Position numbers and translations under genes: made by a program. A DNA stretch of 9,148 bases from Nitrospirota bacterium (GTDB taxonomy: Bacteria; Nitrospirota; Nitrospiria; Nitrospirales; Nitrospiraceae): the NCBI GenBank assembly GCA_020028595.1, contig JAIBHQ010000106.1:1-9148 (forward strand), read 5' to 3'. This document shows, piece after piece, positions 1 through 5,067 of this stretch (its first letter is position 1; each line of letters starts with the position of its first letter). The notes under the pieces were generated by a model, which was given only the letters and a program-made list of their open reading frames with translations, searched no databases and had not been told where the DNA came from.

Positions 1-99
1 CTTCCTTGCTCGCAGAGGCCGCACGATCAGAATGTGCTCCCTCGATGCGCGCAGTCGAAGGAAACCAGACCGCGCTCACAAGGAATGAGTGGAAAGAAT

Positions 100-118
100 G
101 AGGGCAAAGAAGGCCCTC
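100..118. repeat. Short inverted repeat (hairpin 1)
   Basis: GAGGGC at 100-105 pairs perfectly with GCCCTC at 113-118 across a 7-base A-rich loop. It is the first of four hairpins. No T-run follows on either strand, so it is not a classical intrinsic terminator. Confidence 0.5.
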
Positions 119-130
119 GCCGCGGGGAAA

Positions 131-150
131 GGGCGCGTCTCGGCGCGCCC
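131..150. repeat. GC-only inverted repeat (hairpin 2)
   Basis: GGGCGCG at 131-137 pairs perfectly with CGCGCCC at 144-150 across a 6-base loop (TCTCGG). A run of three G-tracts follows at 151-162. The stem should be very stable as RNA, but no T-run follows. Confidence 0.5.
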
Positions 151-197
151 GGGGCGGGCGGGTGAGAAAGAGCGCGCAGTGGGGATCAGCCACGCCA

Positions 198-217
198 CCC
201 ACTATTTAGGGAGTGGG
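198..217. repeat. Inverted repeat (hairpin 3)
   Basis: CCCACT at 198-203 pairs with AGTGGG at 212-217 across an 8-base loop. It directly abuts the next, longer hairpin at 218, so both can form together and stack. Confidence 0.5.
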
Positions 218-250
218 GCGGGGACAGACCGCTGATAGGCCTGTCCCCGC
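218..250. repeat. Long perfect inverted repeat (hairpin 4), REP-like or terminator-like
   Basis: GCGGGGACAG at 218-227 is perfectly complementary to CTGTCCCCGC at 241-250. After one mismatch (228/240), CC at 229-230 can pair with GG at 238-239, leaving a 7-base loop. This is the strongest secondary structure in the window. No T-run follows on either strand, so Rho-independent termination is unproven. The GGGGACAG/CTGTCCCC arms recall motifs seen in bacterial REP-type intergenic repeats. That is inference, since only one copy is in the window. Confidence 0.6.
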
Positions 251-440
251 TCGGAATGAAACCCGCATGAGGATGAAGAAAGGGGCCGGGAGTCTTTATT
301 CCTGATTTATCGATGACAGATCGTCAAGAAAATACTCCCTACCATTTTCTTTCTACGTTGGATGCGCACAATGGCGGGCATTTCTAGCCGGCACCTACGG
401 ATGAGATGATAAAATGAAGAAAAAACTCGCACGCGCCCCG

Positions 441-470
441 TTGACAGTCTGAAAGAGCGTCGTGTACGAT
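441..470 (+). promoter_or_regulatory. Sigma-70-type promoter for the thioredoxin-recN unit
   Basis: A perfect -35 hexamer TTGACA (441-446) is followed, after an 18-base spacer, by TACGAT (465-470), which matches the -10 consensus at four of six positions. Transcription would start near 477, giving a leader of about 47 bases before the GTG start at 524. No other promoter is visible in the 25 bases between the thioredoxin gene and recN, so this one may serve both. Confidence 0.6.
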
Positions 471-509
471 GCGCGTGTCGATGTCGGTACGAAAAAACGT
501 GCGAGATGC

Positions 510-516
510 AAGGAGG
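510..516 (+). promoter_or_regulatory. Shine-Dalgarno site that fixes the thioredoxin start
   Basis: AAGGAGG lies seven bases upstream of GTG at 524. An in-frame ATG at 506 would place this site inside the coding sequence, so the GTG is the better start. Confidence 0.8.
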
Positions 517-523
517 CAGGTCC

Positions 524-868
524 GTGGGAAATGCGCTGAAGGCGGATGAGGCAGGCTGGGATACCCAGGTGATGAAGTCGGCGGAGTTGGTCCTGGTCGA
601 TTTCTGGGCGGTCTGGTGCGGACCCTGCCAGATGGTGGCGCCGGTCATCGAAGAATTAGCGACGGAGTATGCCGGCAAGGTCAAGGTGATGAAGCTCAAT
701 ACGGATGAAAACCCTGAGATCGCCGGCAAATATCAAGTGATGAGCATTCCGACGATTTTGATCTTCAAGAACGGCCAGCCGGTCGAGCGCCTGGTCGGGG
801 CGATGCCGAAGCGGAAATTCAAGGAAGTCCTCGATTCCTTGCTGGCGCAAACATCCAAGACGGCGTAG
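524..868 (+). CDS. trxA: Thioredoxin
   Basis: This is a small cytoplasmic dithiol-disulfide oxidoreductase that reduces target disulfides and is normally recycled by thioredoxin reductase. From the GTG start the protein is 114 residues, close to the 105-110 usual for the family. The active site WCGPC is at residues 31-35, preceded by the usual VDFWA strand (25-29), and the cis-proline loop SIPT is at 74-77 (Pro76). No signal peptide or membrane segment is seen. The GTG start was chosen over the upstream ATG at 506 because a strong AAGGAGG sits seven bases before it. The gene follows a TTGACA/TACGAT promoter and is 25 bases upstream of recN on the same strand. The trxA symbol reflects the family; a genome may carry several thioredoxins and this need not be the main one. 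Confidence 0.93.
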   Translation: MGNALKADEAGWDTQVMKSAELVLVDFWAVWCGPCQMVAPVIEELATEYAGKVKVMKLNTDENPEIAGKYQVMSIPTILIFKNGQPVERLVGAMPKRKFKEVLDSLLAQTSKTA

Positions 869-893
869 ATTTCCCCTTCCATAGCTAGCGTGT

Positions 894-2579
894 ATGCTCA
901 CTGAGCTGCGCATCGCCAATTTTGCGATCATCGATCAGCTCAGCCTCGAGTGCGCGCGCGGCCTGCATGTCCTGACCGGCGAAACCGGAGCCGGAAAATC
1001 CATCATCATCGATGCGATCGCCCTGTTGGTGGGCGGGCGGGCTGATGAAAGCCTGATCCGTGCCGACGCGGAGGAAGCGGTGCTTGAAGCGGCGATCGTG
1101 CTGCCTTCGGCGAGCCCGCTGGTGGCCCGCCTGCGCGGAGACGGCCTGCTCGGCGACGGCGACACGGAGTTGATCGTCCGGCGGGTGTTGTCGCGCTCGG
1201 GACGGCATAAGCTGTATGTCAACGGCAATCTCACCCCGCTGCGAACTCTCCAGAGCCTCGCCGGCACGTTGATCGACATTCATGGTCAGCATGAACAGCA
1301 GTCGCTCCTGTCGGCCCAGTCCCAGATGGATGCGCTCGATGCGTTCGGCCATCTGAAGGAGGAGCGTGAGGAGTATGGGCATGCCTACGAGCGGTGGCGC
1401 GCCTGCCAGCGCGATCGGGAGGAGATGGTCGCGTTGCTGTCTGAGCGGAGCCAGCGTGAGGAGTTGCTCCGGTATCAGTTTCGAGAGTTACAGGACGCCG
1501 ACGTAAAGGCGGGGGAGGAAGCGGCCTTGCAAGCCGAACGCAATCGGTTGGCGCACACGAATCGGCTCAACGAATTGTCGCAGGGAAGCTATGACGTGTT
1601 GTACGGCAATGACGGATCGATTCTGGGTGCGCTGGGAAAGGTGCGGGATCAGTTGAAGGAAATGGCGGCCATCGATTCGCAGGGGAAGGACTGGGAGACG
1701 CAGTGCGACGGGGCGACAGCACAGTTGCGTGAGCTGGCCCATCATCTTAGGAGCTATCGTGACGGGTTGGATCAGGATCCCGCACAACTGGCCCGGGCGG
1801 AGGAGCGGCTGGACCGGATTCAGCGGCTGAAAAAGAAGTACGGTGGAAGTGAGGAAGCCCTGCTGGCAAAGCGGGAACAACTGCAGCGCGACATCGATGC
1901 GCTGGATTCCGGCGAGACGCGCCTCGGAGAGTTGGAGCGTCAGCTGGCCGATGCGCGGCAGCAGGCGGACGCGCGTGCCGAGCGTCTCACGCGCGAGCGG
2001 ACCAAAGCGGGAAAGAAACTGGCCACCAGGGTGGCGGACGAATTGGCGGCGCTGCGGATGGATCGGACCCGCATTGAAGTGATGGTGGACACGGACCGCA
2101 CCGATGCCGGCCTCGGCCCTCTGGGGCGTGACCGGGTTGAATACCGGTTCTCGGCGAACGAAGGGGAGCCGCTCCAGCCGCTGGCTCGCGTGGCGTCCGG
2201 TGGAGAGCTCTCGCGTGTCATGCTGGCGATGAAAACAGTGCTGGCCGAGGCGGACGGGGTTCCGATTGTAATTTTCGACGAGATCGATGCGGGTGTCGGA
2301 GGGGGCGTGGCGGCGGTGATGGGGAAGCGCCTGCGTGCCCTAGCCAGGCATCGCCAGGTGTTTTGCATCACGCATTTGCCGCAAATCGCGTCGTATGCCG
2401 ACGTACACTACGTGATCGAGAAAAGCGTGTCGAAAAAACGAACCGTCACGCATGCGCGGAAGCTCAACCAGGCCGACCGTCAGGAGGAGGTTGCGCGTAT
2501 GCTCGGCGGCGTGGCCGTCACCACCGCGGCGCGGAAAACAGCGGCTGAAATGATCGTGGAAGCGGAGAGCAATTCCTAG
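894..2579 (+). CDS. recN: DNA repair protein RecN (SMC-like ATPase)
   Basis: RecN is a cytoplasmic ATPase of the SMC family that acts in recombinational repair of double-strand breaks. The 561-residue product matches the usual length of about 550-560. The N-terminus has the typical LRIANFAIID followed by Walker A GETGAGKS (29-36), and a HGQHEQQ segment comes later in the N-terminal lobe. The middle third (about 150-380) is charged and rich in Glu, Arg, Gln and Leu, as expected for the coiled coil. The C-terminal lobe holds the ABC signature SGGELS (435-440), Walker B IVIFDE (458-463) and the switch histidine in ITHLPQ (H494). All catalytic motifs are intact. No clear Shine-Dalgarno precedes the ATG, so translation may depend partly on the thioredoxin gene 25 bases upstream. 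recN is often SOS-induced, but I see no LexA box of a familiar type. The stop codon overlaps that of the convergent HD-GYP gene. Confidence 0.96.
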   Translation: MLTELRIANFAIIDQLSLECARGLHVLTGETGAGKSIIIDAIALLVGGRADESLIRADAEEAVLEAAIVLPSASPLVARLRGDGLLGDGDTELIVRRVLSRSGRHKLYVNGNLTPLRTLQSLAGTLIDIHGQHEQQSLLSAQSQMDALDAFGHLKEEREEYGHAYERWRACQRDREEMVALLSERSQREELLRYQFRELQDADVKAGEEAALQAERNRLAHTNRLNELSQGSYDVLYGNDGSILGALGKVRDQLKEMAAIDSQGKDWETQCDGATAQLRELAHHLRSYRDGLDQDPAQLARAEERLDRIQRLKKKYGGSEEALLAKREQLQRDIDALDSGETRLGELERQLADARQQADARAERLTRERTKAGKKLATRVADELAALRMDRTRIEVMVDTDRTDAGLGPLGRDRVEYRFSANEGEPLQPLARVASGGELSRVMLAMKTVLAEADGVPIVIFDEIDAGVGGGVAAVMGKRLRALARHRQVFCITHLPQIASYADVHYVIEKSVSKKRTVTHARKLNQADRQEEVARMLGGVAVTTAARKTAAEMIVEAESNS

Positions 2580-3685
2580 GCGCGTGTTGGAGCCGAATGC
2601 GCGGAGGGGGATTCGCCGGCCCGCTCAAGAAACAATTCGACGAGGTCGGGGTCCAGGGCCGTTCCGGCCTGGTTGCCGAGGTGTTCGCAGGCTTCGGCGA
2701 ACGGCATGGCGGCCTGCCCGGTCTGCGCCGTCAGATGATCGAAAGTTTGCGCGACGCCGACAATCCTGGCGAGCAGCGGGATCTGATTCCCGGCAAGCCC
2801 GTTCGGATGGCCGGTACCATCGTAGCGTTCGTGGTGATGGGCGATAATGTGCGACGCGGGCTCGGGAATTCCGAGCGGGGCCGTCATTCGAACGCCGAGC
2901 ATCGAGTGCAGGTCGTCGGCCCTGTCTGATCCGCCATCTGTTTCCTGCGTACCCGCATCCCAGCGATTCAATGCGACATAGCCGACATCGTGAAGAAATG
3001 CACCGAGTGCCAGGGCGTGCTGATCGTCCGAGCTTAAATTCAATGGCGCGGCCAGCAGGGCGGCATAGTTGCGGACCCGGTTTGCATGGGAGAGCAGCAG
3101 GTGATCGGACGCCTCCAGCAAGTCCGCGATCAGGGGGGCGTCGCCGGCATTGCGCAGTCCCGGAAACGGCGGAACGGGGTGCGTCGATGAGGGGACGGGA
3201 AATCGGTCACGCAATTGCATCCACGCGGCGGCGGCGCTACGTTCGTCCGCCCAGAGGTTCGGCGCGGAACGGAGGAAACTGCGGATGTCGTCGAGACGGT
3301 GTTTCTTCTCCAGGGTGCGGTTGATCAGTGCGATCAATTCCGTCACGTTAAACGGCTTGAGGAGATACCCGGCAGCGCCGTACCGCACGGCTTCCTGCGA
3401 GGACTTGAGCGTACCGTAGCCGGTGACAATGACGATTTCAACGCCCCGTCGGGCGCGCTTGATGGCATGGAAGAGATCGAGGCCGTAGCCGTCCGGCAAC
3501 TTGAGATCCAACGTGACCAGGTCGATCGGCTGCGCCATGAGCGCCTGTAAAGCCTCGTGCCGGCTGCTCGTGATCGCCAGTTCAAAAAACGGGCGTAGAA
3601 TGATTTTGAGGGCGTTGCGAGGGCCCTCTTCATCTTCCACGATGAGAATGGTTGGTTTAGGGCGTTCCACGGTCACGATCTTCAT
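2576..3685 (-). CDS. Response regulator with receiver domain and divergent HD-GYP-like domain
   Basis: The 369-residue product has an N-terminal receiver (about 12-125): acidic pocket E17/D18, phospho-acceptor D60 in LDLKLPDG, T88 and K110 in LLKP. After a linker (about 130-185) comes an HD-GYP-like domain (about 188-355): H200, HD at 232-233, H260, and HHE-DGTG around 284-292. HD-GYP proteins hydrolyse cyclic-di-GMP using metals bound by such residues. Several hallmarks are changed here: HDIGK reads HDVGY (Tyr236), GYP reads GHP (His293), VAD reads VAQ (Gln313), and the usual R-P-Y after FDALT is absent. Catalysis is therefore uncertain and a binding or altered role is possible. The gene starts 43 bases after the sigma-54 regulator ends, on the same strand, so both probably share a transcript. 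The ribosome site is weak. Confidence 0.87.
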   Translation of the reverse strand: MKIVTVERPKPTILIVEDEEGPRNALKIILRPFFELAITSSRHEALQALMAQPIDLVTLDLKLPDGYGLDLFHAIKRARRGVEIVIVTGYGTLKSSQEAVRYGAAGYLLKPFNVTELIALINRTLEKKHRLDDIRSFLRSAPNLWADERSAAAAWMQLRDRFPVPSSTHPVPPFPGLRNAGDAPLIADLLEASDHLLLSHANRVRNYAALLAAPLNLSSDDQHALALGAFLHDVGYVALNRWDAGTQETDGGSDRADDLHSMLGVRMTAPLGIPEPASHIIAHHHERYDGTGHPNGLAGNQIPLLARIVGVAQTFDHLTAQTGQAAMPFAEACEHLGNQAGTALDPDLVELFLERAGESPSAHSAPTRA

Positions 3686-3728
3686 CGATACGCCTGGGAT
3701 GGTGAATAGTCAAGCGCGTCATGTTTTC

Positions 3729-4601
3729 CTACAAGTCTCGCGGGGCGAGCGAGGCAGCCTGCTGCGGTTCAGGTCCTGCTTCGAGAGATGGCCGTGAGAG
3801 GCCCAGCGAGTCCATTCGATATTTCAGCATGCGCCGGCTGATGCCGAGCAGCGCCGCCGCGCGAGTTTGCACGTACCCGGTCCGCTGCAGCGCATCGGCG
3901 ATGATCTTTCGTTCAAACTCGAGCACGGATTTCTCCAGCGAGACCTGGCCCGGTGGCGTGTCGATGCTCATTACCTCGGGCTGCGGCGCGGCTTGCATGA
4001 GATTCGCCGGCAAATGCTCTCGCGCGATGGGCTTCCCGTGCGACCAGATGAGCGCTTGTTCCACCACATTTTCAAGTTCCCGAACATTGCCCGGCCAGGA
4101 ATGGGACGCCAAGATTTCGAGGGCGTCTTTTGTGAATTCCTGCTGTGGCCGGCTTGCGCCTTCAATCCGCTTGGCAAGGATTTGCTGGGCCAGGAGGGGA
4201 ATGTCTTCCCGGCGGTCCCGCAGGGCCGGGAGGTGCAGCGCGACGACGTTGATTCGGTAGTATAAGTCTTCCCGGAAAGCCTCCCGCTTGACGAGCTCTG
4301 CGAGTCGCTTATTTGTGGCGGTGATGATTCGCACATCGATCTTGATGGGCTGGGCGCCTCCCACTCGTGTGAACTCCCGTTCCTGAAGCACGCGCAGCAG
4401 TTTCGCCTGTGTGGCGGGACTCAGATCGCCGATTTCATCGAGAAACAACGTGCCGCCGTGGGCCAGTTCGAACTGGCCGATGCGCCGGGCCTGGGCATCC
4501 GTGAAGGATCCCTTTTCGTGTCCGAAGAGTTCGCTCTCGATCAGCGCGTCCGGCAACGCGGCGGAGTTGATGGCGATAAACGGCCGGTCCCGGCGGCTCG
4601 A
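3729..4601 (-). CDS. C-terminal fragment: AAA+ core without P-loop and Fis-type DNA-binding domain
   Basis: This frame, open from further upstream but family-like only from about 4601, holds the rest of the activator. In order: the [15 protein letters not shown] block at 4532-4494 (sigma-54 contact loop, GSFTDA in place of GAFTGA), Walker B GGTLFLDE (Asp codon at 4437-4439), sensor I in ITATN, the [11 protein letters not shown] arginine-finger segment, the [11 protein letters not shown] block of the AAA+ C-terminal part, and a Fis-type helix-turn-helix with [16 protein letters not shown] (about 3798-3866). These parts normally hydrolyse ATP to open sigma-54 promoters and bind upstream enhancer DNA. 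Everything after the junction looks intact. The piece lacks Walker A and any convincing start codon, so it is unlikely to be made on its own. Confidence 0.65.
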   Translation of the reverse strand, partial: SSRRDRPFIAINSAALPDALIESELFGHEKGSFTDAQARRIGQFELAHGGTLFLDEIGDLSPATQAKLLRVLQEREFTRVGGAQPIKIDVRIITATNKRLAELVKREAFREDLYYRINVVALHLPALRDRREDIPLLAQQILAKRIEGASRPQQEFTKDALEILASHSWPGNVRELENVVEQALIWSHGKPIAREHLPANLMQAAPQPEVMSIDTPPGQVSLEKSVLEFERKIIADALQRTGYVQTRAAALLGISRRMLKYRMDSLGLSRPSLEAGPEPQQAASLAPRDL

Positions 4602-5067
4602 TTTTCGAATAGATTTCCTGCATGGCAGGGCTCTTGCCGATGAGGTTGTGGAAGGAGTAGCGCTTGGCCACCTGCGCGCGCAGGTGGAGGACTTCCTGTT
4701 CGAGTTCGCCGGTTTCCAGAGTTTTGGCGACAATGAGGCGGAGCTCTTCGACATCGAACGGTTTCGAGAGGTAGTCCGCCGCGCCGAGCTTCATGGCCTC
4801 CACGGCGGTTTTCACGGTCTTGGTGCCGGTGAGCATGATCACGGGGACACGGGCATCTTCCTCGCGGATCATTTTCAGCAGCGCCAGGCCGTCCATGCCT
4901 GGCATGACGACATCCAGCAGGACCAAGTGGGGGGATTCGCGGCGAAATTGGTCCAGCCCTTCCTGCGCGGAGGACGCGCTGAACGTTTCATAGGCCGGCT
5001 CCAGCACGACCTTGAGGGACGCGCGGATGCCCGCTTCGTCATCGACCAACAGGATCCGTTTTTTCAT
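4435..5067 (-). CDS. N-terminal fragment: receiver domain of the broken sigma-54 regulator
   Basis: The frame encodes 211 residues, of which about 157 belong to the family and the rest is out-of-frame sequence up to the stop at 4435. The receiver (about 3-120) has acidic residues D9/D10 in LLVDDE, phospho-acceptor D52 in [12 protein letters not shown]80 in MLTGT and K102 in SKPF. A short helix-rich linker (118-140) leads into the start of the AAA+ domain (IGKSPAMQ). The ATG at 5067 is preferred over upstream in-frame ATGs because the protein then begins [11 protein letters not shown] and an AGGGAG site lies ten bases before it. It overlaps the last 29 bases of the kinase gene in another frame, which suggests translational coupling and a cognate pair. 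If translated, the product would be a phosphorylatable receiver without a DNA-binding output. Confidence 0.7.
   Translation of the reverse strand: MKKRILLVDDEAGIRASLKVVLEPAYETFSASSAQEGLDQFRRESPHLVLLDVVMPGMDGLALLKMIREEDARVPVIMLTGTKTVKTAVEAMKLGAADYLSKPFDVEELRLIVAKTLETGELEQEVLHLRAQVAKRYSFHNLIGKSPAMQEIYSKIEPPGPAVYRHQLRRVAGRADRERTLRTRKGILHGCPGPAHRPVRTGPRRHVVSR

Larger units (their letters stand above)
1..523. other. Non-coding region upstream of the thioredoxin gene
   Basis: No coding region can be supported here. On the + strand, the three frames open at the left edge close at about 86, 99 and 160, and their translations are low-complexity and resemble no family I know. The region holds four inverted repeats between 100 and 250, a G-rich run at 151-162, an AT-richer stretch at about 295-425, and a promoter at 441-470. 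Two 12-codon ATG frames near 371 and 414 have no ribosome binding site and are not called. A gene on either strand could end or begin just left of the window, but no start or stop signal shows this. Confidence 0.6.
3729..5067 (-). pseudogene. NtrC-type sigma-54 response regulator, broken by deletion of the Walker A segment and a frameshift
   Basis: Two reading frames together give a receiver-AAA+-Fis regulator, but they do not join. The receiver frame runs from the ATG at 5067 through [15 protein letters not shown] (residues 143-157) and then leaves the family pattern. The other frame takes over with [15 protein letters not shown] at about 4595. In NtrC relatives roughly 29 residues lie between these two blocks, including Walker A (GESGTGKE). 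That stretch is absent here and the frame changes, consistent with loss of about 85 bases (a length of 3n+2). The junction is at about 4590-4602. Without Walker A the AAA+ domain could not bind ATP, even if the frame were restored. No good start codon lies just after the junction. This may be true gene decay or an assembly error; the rest of both fragments looks fully conserved, so the lesion would be recent if real. Confidence 0.85.

Noticed and set aside
151..184. Possible G-quadruplex (G-runs at 151-154, 156-158, 160-162 and 181-184)
   Set aside because: The fourth run is 18 bases away, so a stable quadruplex is doubtful, and competing hairpins exist.
414..452. A 12-codon ATG frame (MKKKLARAPLTV) overlapping the promoter
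   Set aside because: There is no Shine-Dalgarno site, it lies partly upstream of the likely transcription start, and it shows no leader-peptide or attenuator structure.
506..523. ATG at 506 as thioredoxin start
   Set aside because: It would place the AAGGAGG site inside the coding sequence; GTG at 524 has ideal spacing.
307..729. A 140-codon - strand frame opposite the thioredoxin promoter and gene
   Set aside because: It crosses the thioredoxin coding region in antisense and has no family features.
4435..4601. Programmed frameshifting as the explanation for the two-frame regulator
   Set aside because: No slippery heptamer was evident at the junction, and a simple shift would not restore the missing Walker A segment.
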